NCBI RefSeq assembly: GCF_002794255.1
Contig: NZ_PGGW01000038.1
Span: forward strand, 186,001-250,000
Source: Streptomyces carminius
Lineage (GTDB): Bacteria; Actinomycetota; Actinomycetes; Streptomycetales; Streptomycetaceae
DNA: 64,000 bases
Direction: 5' to 3'
The position numbers and the translations under genes are program-made. Below the pieces are notes generated by a model. The model did not search any database and had not been told where the DNA came from. It saw only the letters and a program-made list of their open reading frames with translations. Below are positions 16,704 to 24,799 of the stretch, piece by piece (the first letter of the stretch is position 1; every line of letters starts with the position of its first letter).

Positions 16704-18038
16704 ATGAGCACCACCGCCCATGTGGACCACTCCTCCGTCTCCGTCGCCCCGGGCGACGAGCGGCACGTCGTCCTGAACGTGCGCAACAGCGGGGACATCG
16801 TCGAGTCCTACGGATTCACCGTCGTCGGCGACACCGCGGAGTGGACCGCCGTGGAGCCCCGGACCCTCTCGCTGTACCCGGGGACCGAGGGGACCGTGAC
16901 GCTGGTCTTCCGGCCGCCGCGCTCCCCGGAGGTGCGCGCCGGGGAGGTGCCGTACGCGGTCCGCGTGCTGCCCTCGGAACGCCCCGGGGGAGCGGTGGTC
17001 CCCGAGGGCCGGGTGACGGTGCTGCCGTTCCGCGAACTGGCGGCGGAGGTGCTGCCGGCCCAGCGGAAGCGGCGGCTGCGCGCCCGGTTCCAGTTACGGG
17101 TGGCGAACCTCGGCAACACACCGGTGTCGGTGCTGCTCTCCGCCGAGGGGGCCTCCGAGGAGGTGGGCCACTCCCTGTCCGCCGAGACGCTCACCCTCGA
17201 ACCGGGCGAGGAGACCTTCACCGACCTGACCGCCCGGTCGCGCAAGCTGCTCTGGTTCGGGGCGGCCGTACCGCATCCGTTCGAGGCGCGGGTGCGGGGG
17301 GAGGACGAGGAGGAGCCGGTCACCGCCGAGGGCGTGTACGTCCAGCAGCCGGTTCTCCCCTACTGGCTGCTGGCCCTGCTCGCGCTGCTCATCGCGCTGC
17401 TCCTGCTGTGGTTCACGCTGGTCCTGCCCTCGGTCCGCTCGGCTGCCCGGGAGCAGGCCGACGCCGCGATCGAGGAGGCCACGGACACCTCGGGTCTGCC
17501 GTCTCCCTCCGCGTCCGGCGGCCAGGACGGCGGCCCCGGCGGGGGAGCGGCCGACGGCGGCGCCGGGCCCGGCGGCTCCGGGGGCGAGGGCCAGACGGAC
17601 GGCGGCGGCAGCACCGGCCGGCAGGGCGGTACGGGGGGCGGGAGCGCCCGGGAGGGCGGCGGGGTGGAGTTCGCCACCGTGCTGGAGACCAGGGTCTCCC
17701 CGGGCGGGAGCGACCGGCAGGTCTTCCGGGTGCCCGACGACCGGATGCTGCTGATCACCGACATCGTGGCCGACGCCCCGCAGGGCGACACCGGCACCCT
17801 GCGGGTCACCATCGACGACAGGACGGTCACCTCACTGGCGCTGGAGAACTTCCGCAGCTACGACAACCACTGGGTGACGCCCATCGAGGCGCCGCCGGGC
17901 AGCGAGATCGTGATGACGGTGACCTGCCGCAGGCCCGGGAGCCCTCCGGACGCCCCGCCGCCCGGCACCTGCGCCGAGTCGGTCTTCGTCAACGGCACCT
18001 CGGTCCCGTTCTCCTCGGCGTCGCCCGACGGCGGCTGA
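16704..18038 (+). CDS. Single-pass membrane protein of the CIS locus (Ig-like, 'hydrolytic protein' type)
   Basis: A 444-residue bitopic protein. Residues 1-210 form two beta-rich Ig/NEW-like domains (VDHSSVSVAPGDERHVVLNVRNSGDIVESYGFTVVG; RARFQLRVANLGNTPVSVLLSAEG); one transmembrane helix spans about 220-242 (YWLLALLALLIALLLLWF); a Gly/Ser-rich linker follows, then a C-terminal beta domain from about 320. With no signal peptide, the N-terminal part is probably cytoplasmic and the C-terminal part outside. Such proteins are often annotated 'hydrolytic protein', without evidence of catalysis. It lies next to, and divergent from, the CIS regulator. A membrane tether for the cytoplasmic particle, comparable to the CisA idea in Streptomyces, is my inference only. 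ATG at 16704 chosen over an upstream in-frame start by homology of the MSTTAH opening. Confidence 0.8.
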   Translation: MSTTAHVDHSSVSVAPGDERHVVLNVRNSGDIVESYGFTVVGDTAEWTAVEPRTLSLYPGTEGTVTLVFRPPRSPEVRAGEVPYAVRVLPSERPGGAVVPEGRVTVLPFRELAAEVLPAQRKRRLRARFQLRVANLGNTPVSVLLSAEGASEEVGHSLSAETLTLEPGEETFTDLTARSRKLLWFGAAVPHPFEARVRGEDEEEPVTAEGVYVQQPVLPYWLLALLALLIALLLLWFTLVLPSVRSAAREQADAAIEEATDTSGLPSPSASGGQDGGPGGGAADGGAGPGGSGGEGQTDGGGSTGRQGGTGGGSAREGGGVEFATVLETRVSPGGSDRQVFRVPDDRMLLITDIVADAPQGDTGTLRVTIDDRTVTSLALENFRSYDNHWVTPIEAPPGSEIVMTVTCRRPGSPPDAPPPGTCAESVFVNGTSVPFSSASPDGG

Positions 18039-18039
18039 C

Positions 18040-18096
18040 CCGTACGGTCCGGGGCCGGGCCGGTGGTTTCCGCCGGTACGGCCCCGGACCGTACGG
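18040..18096. terminator. Bidirectional terminator between convergent genes
   Basis: Perfect 18-bp arms (18040-18057 and 18079-18096; CCGTACGGTCCGGGGCCG and its complement) with a 21-base loop, placed between the stop of the membrane-protein gene and the stop of the convergent DUF4280 gene. Confidence 0.85.
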
Positions 18097-18104
18097 CGCG
18101 GCTC

Positions 18105-18497
18105 CTAGCCGCCGACCCGGACGCTCCGCTGGCCCGCGTTGACGACCGTGACCATGCCCGACCAGCGGCACACACAGGTCGAGGCGGCGGTGAGCGCGGG
18201 CTGCCGGTTGACCCGCACGGTCGGGGAGCCCGGCACCCAGGGGGCGGCGATCGCCGGGACGCAGGGCGCCGGGGTGGGCACCCCCGCCGCCGCCGCGGTG
18301 GCCGCCACCACCGCGGGGTTGAGCGGGCTGGCGCACATGCCGAACGTGGGGATGTTCACCACCGGCCGGATGTCCTGGACGGTGGCGACCGGCCGTCTCG
18401 CGGAGGTGGTGTTCCGGGGCGGTACGACCAGGACCGCCGGAGCGGCCCCGAACGAGCACCGCAGCATCGCCCCCGCGACGACGAGTTCTCTGCGCAC
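18105..18497 (-). CDS. DUF4280 PAAR-like spike tip protein
   Basis: A 130-residue protein with the DUF4280 pattern: AGAMLRCSFGAAPAVLVV at the start, VQDIRPVVNIPTFGMCASPLNP in the middle, and CVPAIAAPWVPGSPTVRVNRQPALTAASTCVCRWSGMVTVVNAGQ at the end. These PAAR-like proteins cap the spike of contractile injection systems. GTG at 18497 has a CCAGGAGGGA ribosome binding site six bases upstream. It is convergent to the membrane-protein gene and separated from the main CIS operon by that gene and the regulator, so it would be transcribed from its own promoter. The VgrG-like spike at 544-2334 is the obvious partner. Full length for the family. Confidence 0.88.
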   Translation of the reverse strand: MRRELVVAGAMLRCSFGAAPAVLVVPPRNTTSARRPVATVQDIRPVVNIPTFGMCASPLNPAVVAATAAAAGVPTPAPCVPAIAAPWVPGSPTVRVNRQPALTAASTCVCRWSGMVTVVNAGQRSVRVGG

Positions 18498-18667
18498 TGT
18501 CCCTCCTGGGGAATCGGGTTCGCGGACGCGGAGCCCTCCGGTCACGCGGGGCTGCCCCGCGGGGTGCCCCGGTACTCGTTCCGGGCCGGTCCGTTCTCCA
18601 GGACTACGGGACGGGGCGGCGGGGCGGAAGGGGCACCGGGGCATCCCGCGGGGCAGTCCCGCCCCGT

Positions 18668-18719
18668 ACGGCGCGGCGGTGGCCCGGATCCGTCCGGATC
18701 CGGGCCACCGCCGCGCCGT
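18668..18719. terminator. Strong hairpin terminator
   Basis: Perfect 25-bp arms (18668-18692, 18695-18719) with a two-base loop, directly downstream of the small membrane-protein gene read on the minus strand. It isolates the CIS locus from the oxidase assembly gene region. Confidence 0.85.
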
Positions 18720-18741
18720 CGTGCCGCTGCCCGCCGGGCCG

Positions 18742-18900
18742 TCAGCGCTCCCGCGCGGTGACCATGCCCAGCGTCACCAGTACCAGGACCACCCAGGCGA
18801 ACCACACCCATCCGCTGCCGCCCAGCGCCACGGAATAGGCGGTCGCCAGCACCAGAGCGGCCACGGTGGTCACGGTCATGGCCTTCGCCGTGTCCGGCAT
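18742..18900 (-). CDS. Small hydrophobic protein, two predicted membrane segments
   Basis: A 52-residue protein (MPDTAKAMTVTTVAALVLATAY, then WVWFAWVVLVLVTLGMVTARER) with two short hydrophobic stretches, so probably a small integral membrane protein. ATG at 18900 has a GGAGGAAGG ribosome binding site eight bases upstream. An alternative GTG at 18960 would overlap the stop of the CtaG-like gene in a GTGA joint and add a 20-residue basic leader; the Shine-Dalgarno argues for the shorter form. It lies 57 bases downstream of the CtaG-like gene on the same strand and before a strong terminator, so it is probably the last gene of that operon. No family recognised. Confidence 0.7.
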   Translation of the reverse strand: MPDTAKAMTVTTVAALVLATAYSVALGGSGWVWFAWVVLVLVTLGMVTARER

Positions 18901-18956
18901 CGCCCACACCTTCCTCCCGGTCGGCGGACGGTGCCGCGCCGTGCCGTCCCGGCGCG

Positions 18957-19922
18957 TCACCGTCCGCGTGTCTGCAACGACGCCAGGTAGGCGTTGTAGG
19001 CCGCCAGTTCCCGGTCGCCGTTCCGGTCGGCGGCCCGGTCACTGCGCCGGGCCTGCCGTTGTTCGGAGAAGTACCACTGGAAGACGAGGGCAATCAGCAC
19101 GAGGACCGACGGAATCTCACTGAAGGCCCAGGCGATGCCGCCCGCCGCGTGCTGGTCGGCCAGCGCGTCGACCCCCAGCGAGGCGGGCGGGTCCGCGTAC
19201 GTGCTCACCATCGGGGCGCTCGCCATCATCAGCGCGATGCCGAAGAAGGCGTGGAAGGGCATGCCGGCGAACAGCTCCAGCATCCGCATCACGTAGCCCG
19301 GGCGGTTCGGTCCCGGGTCCACGCCCATGATCGGCCAGAAGAAGACCAGTCCCACCGCGAGGAAGTGCACCATCATCGCGATGTGCCCGGGCCCCGAGCC
19401 CATCAGGAAGTCGAACAGCGGGGTGAAGTACAGCGCGTACAGGCTGGCGATGAACATCGGGATGGTGAACGCCGGGTGGGTGATCACCTTCATGTAGCGG
19501 CTGTGCAGCACGGCGACCAGCGTCTCGCGCGGACCCCGGCGGCCCCGGCCGGCGGCCGGGAGGGCGCGCAGGGCCAGGGTGACCGGCGCGCCCAGCAGCA
19601 CCAGGATCGGCGACAGCATGCTGAGCACCATGTGCTGCACCATGTGGACGCTGAACAGCACCATGCCGTAGTCGTTGAGAGCCGTGCACATCACCAGCGC
19701 GACCGTCAGCACACCCAGCGCGAAGGCGACCGTGCGGCCCGCCGGCCAGGAGTCGCCGCGCCGCCGCAGCCGCAGCACGCCCCAGCCGTAGAGGGCCAGC
19801 GCGAGCAGGCAGCCGACCAGGAAGAACGGCTCGCCGGAGAACTCCAGACCACGCCCGAGAGTGAACGGCGGCAGATCCGTCGCCGTGCCGTGTCCGTCGT
19901 GGTCCATCCGCAGCTCTCCCAT
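18957..19922 (-). CDS. Cytochrome c oxidase assembly protein, CtaG (caa3-type) family
   Basis: A 321-residue polytopic membrane protein with about seven hydrophobic segments. The hallmark VHMVQHMVLSMLSPILVLLGAP with its paired His residues, followed by HPAFTIPMFIASLYALYFTPLFDF and HIAMMVHFLAVGLVFFWPIMGVDP, identifies the caa3_CtaG family, which helps place copper into terminal oxidases. An N-terminal DHDGHG motif adds further possible metal ligands. Two starts are close (MGELRMDHDG); I used the first. It is followed by a small membrane protein gene and a terminator. No oxidase structural genes lie nearby, which is usual for the stand-alone actinobacterial form. Confidence 0.88.
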   Translation of the reverse strand: MGELRMDHDGHGTATDLPPFTLGRGLEFSGEPFFLVGCLLALALYGWGVLRLRRRGDSWPAGRTVAFALGVLTVALVMCTALNDYGMVLFSVHMVQHMVLSMLSPILVLLGAPVTLALRALPAAGRGRRGPRETLVAVLHSRYMKVITHPAFTIPMFIASLYALYFTPLFDFLMGSGPGHIAMMVHFLAVGLVFFWPIMGVDPGPNRPGYVMRMLELFAGMPFHAFFGIALMMASAPMVSTYADPPASLGVDALADQHAAGGIAWAFSEIPSVLVLIALVFQWYFSEQRQARRSDRAADRNGDRELAAYNAYLASLQTRGR

Positions 19923-19952
19923 ACCGTGCCGATCCGCTCGAACCAGAGTAGA

Positions 19953-19986
19953 ACCGCCCCCGGCCGGAGCTCCGGCCGGGGGCGGT
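19953..19986. terminator. Terminator of the murT-gatD operon
   Basis: A fully palindromic 34-base element (arms ACCGCCCCCGGCCGGAG and its complement) just downstream of the gatD stop on the minus strand and upstream of the CtaG-like gene start. Confidence 0.85.
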
Positions 19987-20001
19987 GTGCGGACGTGCGG
20001 G

Positions 20002-20730
20002 TCAGGCCGGCTGGGTGGCCGCCGCGATCCGCTCGGCGCGCAGTGCCTCGTACCAGCGGTCCTCCACCGGCGGCAGCGCGTTCACGTCCAGCGCCAGCTT
20101 GACCAGCAGGTCCGCGATCTGCGGGTTCCTGGCCAGTACCGGCCCGTGCATGTAGGTGCCGAAGACGGTGCCGTTCCAGGCACCCTCGGTGCCGTCGCCG
20201 GTGCCGTTCCCCCTGCCCAGCCGGACCCGGGCCAGCGGCCGGGCCGTCGGGCCCAGATGGGTGATGCCCTGGTGGTTCTCGAACCCGGTGAGCTGGGGCA
20301 GCCCCAGCCGCTCGTCGATGTCGGCCAGGACGTCACCGACGCACCGCTCGCCCTCGCCGCGGGTGCTGGTCACGTCCAGCAGCCCGAGCCCCGGCTCGCG
20401 CTGCCCGAGGTCGTTGACGAACTCGCGGCCCAGGATCTGGTAGCCGGCACACACCGAGAAGACGATCGCGCCGTTGTCCACGGCCCGGTTCAGCCCGCCG
20501 TCACGCCGCAGCCGCTCGGCCGCCAGCCGCTGCGGACGGTCCTCGCCGCCGCCGATCAGGTAGATGTCACCGGAGGTGGGGATCGGCTGGTCGGAGCGGA
20601 CGTCCGTCCGGTGCACCCCCAGCCCGCGCTGCTGGGCGCGCCGCTCCACCACCAGTACGTTGCCCTGGTCGCCGTAGGTGCTCAGCAGGTCCGGGTAGAC
20701 CCACACCAGCCGAAGGCCGCTCTCGCTCAT
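20002..20730 (-). CDS. gatD: Lipid II isoglutaminyl synthase, glutamine amidotransferase subunit GatD
   Basis: A 242-residue CobB/CobQ-type glutaminase. The nucleophile Cys94 lies in IVFSVCAGYQILG and the catalytic His195 in GTYMHGPVLARNP; LYLIGGGEDRPQ-like and GFENHQGITHLG motifs are also present. GatD releases ammonia from glutamine for MurT, which amidates the alpha-carboxyl of D-Glu in lipid II on the cytoplasmic side of the membrane. The start MSESGLRLVWVYPDLLSTYGDQGN is the usual one and has GAGGAC eight bases upstream. It follows murT on the same strand after 95 bases, and a palindromic terminator lies downstream. Full length for the family. Confidence 0.95.
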   Translation of the reverse strand: MSESGLRLVWVYPDLLSTYGDQGNVLVVERRAQQRGLGVHRTDVRSDQPIPTSGDIYLIGGGEDRPQRLAAERLRRDGGLNRAVDNGAIVFSVCAGYQILGREFVNDLGQREPGLGLLDVTSTRGEGERCVGDVLADIDERLGLPQLTGFENHQGITHLGPTARPLARVRLGRGNGTGDGTEGAWNGTVFGTYMHGPVLARNPQIADLLVKLALDVNALPPVEDRWYEALRAERIAAATQPA

Positions 20731-20825
20731 GTTCGCCGTCCTCGCCGTGCCGGGGTTCGAAGGGATCGGAAGGGATCGAAAGGGGGGTGAAAGAGGGGGT
20801 AGGAATCCGGAGGGTGTCCGGGGGG

Positions 20826-22064
20826 TCAGTTGCCGACAACGCGGCGCAGGTCCTGGAACGCGGTGTAGTTCGCGATCGCCTCGATCCGGCCGGGCGGGCA
20901 CTGACGTACGGCCTCGGCGGCGTTCTGGCACACCTGGAAGTCGACGCCCGCGACCTCCAGCCGGACCGCCAGGTCCAGCTTGCGGTCGCCGATCACGCAG
21001 ATGGGGTGCCCGGCCAGCCGGGAGTAGTCCACGTCCCACAGCCAGGAGGTGTCGGTGCCGTCCGCGCCGCGGGCGTTGACCGCCAGGATGACGGGCGAGG
21101 GCGGGGCGTCGATCAGCGAGAAGGTCTCCAGCCAGCCGGCCGGGTTCTTGGCCAGCAGCAGCCTGATCTGGCGGCCCTGGTAGGAGACCACGTCGTAGCG
21201 GCCCGCCACCGCGGTGACCGAGTACATCCGCTCCAGTGCCACCTGGGGCGGTACGCCGAAGGCGGCGGCGACGGCCGCGGAGGTGGTGGCGTTGGCCTTG
21301 TTCGCGCGGCCGGGGAGCTGGAGGTGGATCGGCCAGGCCGAGCCGTGCGGATCCAGCACGTGGTCGCCCGACAGCGCCCAGGTCGGGGTGGGACGGCGGA
21401 AACCGCACTCCCCGCAGAACCAGTCGTCGCCCGGCCGCTGCATCACACCGCCGCAGGCCGGGCAGGACCAGGCGTCGTCCTTCCACTCCTGGCCGGCGGC
21501 CACCCACACCACGTTGGGGGAGGAGGACGCGGCCCACACCACCAGCGGGTCGTCGGCGTTCGCGATGATCACGGCCTTGGACCCGGACAGGCCCTCACGC
21601 CACCGTTCGGCCAGCATCCGGGTCTCGGCGGCGCGGTCGAGCTGGTCCCGGGAGAGGTTGAGCAGGGCGATGGCCTTGGGGGTCACGTCGCGGGCGACCG
21701 TCGCCAGGTACTTCTCGTCGACCTCGATGACGCCGTAGCGCGCGTCACCGCTGCCGGCGAGCGCCGCTGTGATGCCCGCGGGCATGTTGGCGCCCAGCGC
21801 GTTGGAGACGACCGGGCCCGCGGCCCGCAGGGCCTCGGCGATCAGCCGGGTCGTGGTGGTCTTGCCGTTGGTCGCCGACACCAGGACGACGTCCAGGTTC
21901 TGTGCCAGTCGGGCCAGCAGGTCGGGATCGAGTCTGAGCGCCACCTTTCCGCCGATCACCGATCCGCTGCCCCGGCCCGCGGCTCGCGACACCGCCGCAG
22001 CGGCCTTGCCGGCCGTCACGGCCAACTTGGACCGTGGCGGCAGCGGTTCCGTGTTCCCTGCCAT
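20826..22064 (-). CDS. murT: Lipid II isoglutaminyl synthase, Mur ligase-like subunit MurT
   Basis: A 412-residue Mur ligase family protein. The ATP-binding loop VSATNGKTTTTRLIAEAL lies near residues 60-78. The MurT-specific zinc ribbon (CPACGGVMQRPGDDWFCGECGFRRP, four Cys) sits in the central domain near 200-225, and the DUF1727 C-terminal domain ends the protein (LLAKNPAGWLETFSLID; AVNARGADGTDTSWLWDVDY). MurT activates the D-Glu carboxyl of lipid II and uses ammonia from GatD. Gene order murT-gatD on one strand is standard in actinobacteria and firmicutes. The 197 bases upstream should hold the promoter; I see no clear operator. Confidence 0.96.
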   Translation of the reverse strand: MAGNTEPLPPRSKLAVTAGKAAAAVSRAAGRGSGSVIGGKVALRLDPDLLARLAQNLDVVLVSATNGKTTTTRLIAEALRAAGPVVSNALGANMPAGITAALAGSGDARYGVIEVDEKYLATVARDVTPKAIALLNLSRDQLDRAAETRMLAERWREGLSGSKAVIIANADDPLVVWAASSSPNVVWVAAGQEWKDDAWSCPACGGVMQRPGDDWFCGECGFRRPTPTWALSGDHVLDPHGSAWPIHLQLPGRANKANATTSAAVAAAFGVPPQVALERMYSVTAVAGRYDVVSYQGRQIRLLLAKNPAGWLETFSLIDAPPSPVILAVNARGADGTDTSWLWDVDYSRLAGHPICVIGDRKLDLAVRLEVAGVDFQVCQNAAEAVRQCPPGRIEAIANYTAFQDLRRVVGN

Positions 22065-22237
22065 CGTCCTTGTCCCTCCTTGCCCCTGGATCGGGCCTCA
22101 GCCTACCGAGGTCCGCTCCCGTCCCCGAATCGTGCCACCCGGGATGATCACCGCAGTGCGGGACATGACGACCGTGCGGCGCGGCGCAGCCGCGGAGGTT
22201 CCGCTTCCGCCCGTCCCGTGCGGCGGTTGCCGGGAGG

Positions 22238-22255
22238 GGCCGGGGAGGCCCGGCC
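22238..22255 (-). terminator. Short hairpin after the TetR gene
   Basis: Arms GGCCGGG and CCCGGCC with a four-base loop lie directly downstream of the TetR stop on the minus strand. It is weaker than the other terminators here. Confidence 0.45.
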
Positions 22256-22261
22256 GGAGGG

Positions 22262-22903
22262 TCAGAAACCGGGGCCGCCCGCCCGGTCGTCCGCCGTGGC
22301 CAGGCCGCCCCACAGCAGGTCCGCCAACTGCCGTACCAGCAGGTCGCGGGGGTAGGGCCGCTCGCGCAGCCACCAGTCCCCGGCCGCGTACATCATGCCG
22401 ACGATGCCGTGGCCCCAGATCCGGGCCCGCTCTCCGTCCCCGGGGCCCAGGTCGACGCGTTCGGCGATCACCGTGGCCAGTTCCTCGCCGAGCCGCCGCA
22501 GCAGCGGGGCCGAGTGCCGGCCGACGTCGAAGCCGCGGTCCCCGCCGGGATGCTCGGCGGGGTGCATCAGGAAGCGGTAGACCTGCGGGCGGGCCTCGAT
22601 GGCGGACAGATACGTGTCCAGGGCGGCCGCCACCCGCTCGCGCCGGTCACGGGGCGCGTCCAGCGCGGCCCGCAGCGCGTCCACCAGGGCGTCGGTGTGC
22701 CGGACGGCCAGGGCCCGGTACAGCCCGCCCTTGTCGCCGAAGTGCCGGTACAGGATGGGCTTGGTGATCCCGGCCTCGGCGGCGATGGCGTTCATCGAGG
22801 CGCCGGGTCCGTCCCGGAGCACCACGCGCTCGGCGGCCTCCAGCAGTTCCCTGCGGCGGCGTTCCGTGGCGGTGCGCCGGCCCTCCCGCTGTGTGGTCCC
22901 CAT
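22262..22903 (-). CDS. TetR-family repressor divergent from acyl-CoA dehydrogenase
   Basis: A 213-residue TetR regulator. The helix-turn-helix covers about residues 15-60 (RRRELLEAAERVVLRDGPGASMNAIAAEAGITKPILYRHFGDKGGLYRALA). The ligand domain follows, with YRFLMHPAEHPGGDRGFDVGRHSAPLLRRL and a final WGHGIVGMMYAAGDWWLRERPYPRDLLVRQLADLLWGGL that is typical for actinobacterial regulators of fatty-acid genes. It is divergent from the acyl-CoA dehydrogenase gene and shares a 153-base intergenic region containing GTAACA repeats, so it probably represses that gene and itself, with an acyl-CoA as likely inducer (inference). ATG at 22903 fits the homology start; GGGGAG lies upstream. Confidence 0.9.
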   Translation of the reverse strand: MGTTQREGRRTATERRRRELLEAAERVVLRDGPGASMNAIAAEAGITKPILYRHFGDKGGLYRALAVRHTDALVDALRAALDAPRDRRERVAAALDTYLSAIEARPQVYRFLMHPAEHPGGDRGFDVGRHSAPLLRRLGEELATVIAERVDLGPGDGERARIWGHGIVGMMYAAGDWWLRERPYPRDLLVRQLADLLWGGLATADDRAGGPGF

Positions 22904-22950
22904 GCCCTGGTCTCCCCGTCCGCGGCCGCTCACCGTCACCTGAGCGCAAC

Positions 22951-23039
22951 GTAACACCCCTGGAGCGCGGTGGAGCTGTCCGGAACAGGAGCTTGACAGC
23001 GGACCAGTGGGTAACATATCTCTGTTACCGCCAGTAACA
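22951..23039. promoter_or_regulatory. Operator and promoter between TetR and acyl-CoA dehydrogenase
   Basis: A perfect inverted repeat GTAACATATCTCTGTTAC spans 23011-23028, and further GTAACA half-sites lie at 22951-22956 and 23034-23039. A -35-like TTGACA is at 22993-22998, and 17 bases downstream comes ATATCT (23016-23021), inside the palindrome, so a repressor bound there would block transcription of the dehydrogenase. The ribosome binding site GGAGG follows near 23045. Confidence 0.75.
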
Positions 23040-23056
23040 ACGGATGGAGGGCCTCC

Positions 23057-24316
23057 ATGGGGGAGTTCGCGCTCGACCTCGGCGACGACCAGAAGGCGGT
23101 ACGGGACTGGGTCCACGGCTTCGCGGCCGATGTCATACGCCCCGCCGCCGCGGAGTGGGACGAGCGCGAGGAGACCCCGTGGCCCGTCATCCAGGAGGCG
23201 GCCAAGATCGGCCTGTACTCGCTGGACTTCTACGCACAGCAGTACTTCGACCCCACCGGCCTGGGCATCCCGGTGGTCATGGAGGAACTGTTCTGGGGCG
23301 ACGCGGGCATCGGTCTGTCGATCGTCGGCACCGCGCTGGCCGCCGTCGGCGTCCTCGCCAACGGCACCGAGGAGCAGATCGGCACCTGGATCCCGCAGAT
23401 GTACGGCGACGAGAACGACGTGAAGGTCGCCGCCTTCTGCTCCTCCGAGCCGGACGCCGGCTCGGACGTCTCCGCGATGCGCACCCGCGCGGTCTACGAC
23501 GAGGCCGCGGACGAGTGGGTGCTCAACGGCACCAAGACCTGGGTGACCAACGGCGGCATCGCGGGCGTCCATGTCGTCGTCGCCGTCGTCGATCCCGGAC
23601 TCGGCGCCAAGGGGCACGCCTCCTTCGTCGTGCCGCCGGGCACCCCCGGCCTGTCCCAGGGGCAGAAGTTCAAGAAGCACGGCATCCGCGCCTCCCACAC
23701 GGCCGAGGTCGTCCTGGACGGCGTCCGCGTCCCGGGCCACTGCCTGCTGGGCGGCAAGGAGAAGCTCGACGAGCGCCTCGCCCGCGCCCGCGAGCGCGCG
23801 AAGCGGGGGAAGGCCGGGGTGGGGGCACCCCCGGCCGAAGGCCGGGGGAGCGTGCGGAACGCCGCGATGGCCACCTTCGAGGCCTCCCGCCCGGCCGTGG
23901 GCGCCCAGGCCGTCGGCATCGCCCGCGCCGCGTACGAGGTCGCGCTGGATTACGCCAGGACCCGGGTCCAGTTCGGCCGCCCGATCATCGACAACCAGGG
24001 CATCGCCTTCCAGCTCGCCGACATGCGCACCCGCATCGACGCCGCCCGGCTGCTCGTGTGGCGGGCCTCGTGGATGGCGGCGGCGGGCAAGCCCTTCGAG
24101 GCCGCCGAGGGCTCGATGTCCAAGCTGTTCGCCGGGGAGACGGCCAAGGCCGTCACCGCCCAGGCGATCCAGATCCTCGGCGGCAACGGCTTCACCCGGG
24201 AGTACCCGGTGGAGCGGATGCACCGGGACGCCGCCATCTACTCGATCTTCGAGGGCACCAGCGAGATCCAGCGGCTGGTCGTCGCCCGCACCATCTCGGG
24301 CGTGCACATCCGCTGA
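23057..24316 (+). CDS. Acyl-CoA dehydrogenase
   Basis: A 419-residue FAD flavoenzyme that oxidises acyl-CoA to trans-2-enoyl-CoA in beta-oxidation. Typical blocks: [21 protein letters not shown] (FAD/substrate), [14 protein letters not shown], the [21 protein letters not shown] segment and the C-terminal [41 protein letters not shown], in which the Glu of FEGTSEI is the catalytic base position. Residues about 250-266 ([17 protein letters not shown]) are an in-frame insertion encoded by a palindromic DNA element (see the repeat at 23812). The gene stands alone under control of the divergent TetR gene and ends in a palindromic terminator. Confidence 0.94.
   Translation: MGEFALDLGDDQKAVRDWVHGFAADVIRPAAAEWDEREETPWPVIQEAAKIGLYSLDFYAQQYFDPTGLGIPVVMEELFWGDAGIGLSIVGTALAAVGVLANGTEEQIGTWIPQMYGDENDVKVAAFCSSEPDAGSDVSAMRTRAVYDEAADEWVLNGTKTWVTNGGIAGVHVVVAVVDPGLGAKGHASFVVPPGTPGLSQGQKFKKHGIRASHTAEVVLDGVRVPGHCLLGGKEKLDERLARARERAKRGKAGVGAPPAEGRGSVRNAAMATFEASRPAVGAQAVGIARAAYEVALDYARTRVQFGRPIIDNQGIAFQLADMRTRIDAARLLVWRASWMAAAGKPFEAAEGSMSKLFAGETAKAVTAQAIQILGGNGFTREYPVERMHRDAAIYSIFEGTSEIQRLVVARTISGVHIR
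23812..23848. repeat. Palindromic GC element inserted in frame in the acyl-CoA dehydrogenase gene
   Basis: CCCCCGGCC (23828-23836), GAA, GGCCGGGGG (23840-23848) form a perfect 9-bp stem with a GAA loop. The left part GGCCGGGG (23812-23819) can pair alternatively with the same CCCC arm. The element resembles the small GGGGGCACCCCC-type palindromes scattered in Streptomyces genomes, usually between genes. Here it is within a coding region and keeps the frame. Confidence 0.75.
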
Positions 24317-24799
24317 ACTCCGCCGGGCCACCACCGCGGGGCGGCCGCGGCGCGCCGTTCCGGGAGCGGGGCCGGGCCGCATGCGGCCCGGCCCCGTCCG
24401 CGTGCGCGCCCGGCGGGCGTGGTGCCCCGGAGCCGGGGCATCCGGGTGGCTCCGTCCGACGGGGTGTCATGCCGCCGCCGGGTGACGGTTCCCGCGCGGA
24501 ACGGTGCCGGATTCACCCGACACGCGGGCAGCCATTCGGGGTGACGGGGCTCACCCGCGCCGGGCCCGCGCGGGATTCCGCGCACCCTTTCCACGCCTCC
24601 GGACAAGGTGTCAAAAGCCCCTGATCAAAGGTCGTTTCATGCGGTAACCAACCGGCCGGTGAAGCGGTTCCGCGGCCGGATTGCGCAGGAGTGAAGAAGT
24701 TCACAGAAAGCCTTCAGTCTTCGAAATCGCGCCGTTCTTGACGCAGTATCCGTAAGCGTTGCCAAGTCCCCGTCACACGGCGGGGCGGTCCGGGCGGAC
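24317..24799. other. Long intergenic stretch before the riboswitch
   Basis: About 480 bases without a credible gene. It holds the terminator of the acyl-CoA dehydrogenase (24367-24396) and, further on, AT-richer sequence around 24610-24750 (TGATCAAAGGTCGTTTCATG, then TTCTTGACGCAGTATCCG), where the promoter of the riboswitch-controlled hydrolase should lie. A TTGACG at about 24737 is a possible -35 box but its -10 partner is poor. Confidence 0.6.
24367..24396. terminator. Terminator of the acyl-CoA dehydrogenase gene
   Basis: A perfect 30-base palindrome (arms CGGGGCCGGGCCGCA and complement) begins 51 bases after the stop codon. Confidence 0.8.

Noticed and set aside
1..18497. Interpretation of the sheath/tube cluster as a prophage
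   Set aside because: No capsid, terminase, portal, integrase or lysis genes are seen; the DUF4255, AAA+ ATPase, LysM and VgrG-like genes define a contractile injection system.
18105..18497. DUF4280 protein as a toxin carrier
   Set aside because: At 130 residues it contains only the tip domain; there is no C-terminal extension that could be an effector.
18742..18960. GTG at 18960 as the start of the small membrane protein
   Set aside because: It gives a GTGA overlap with the CtaG-like gene, but the ATG at 18900 has a much better ribosome binding site and gives a normal hydrophobic small protein; kept as an alternative only.
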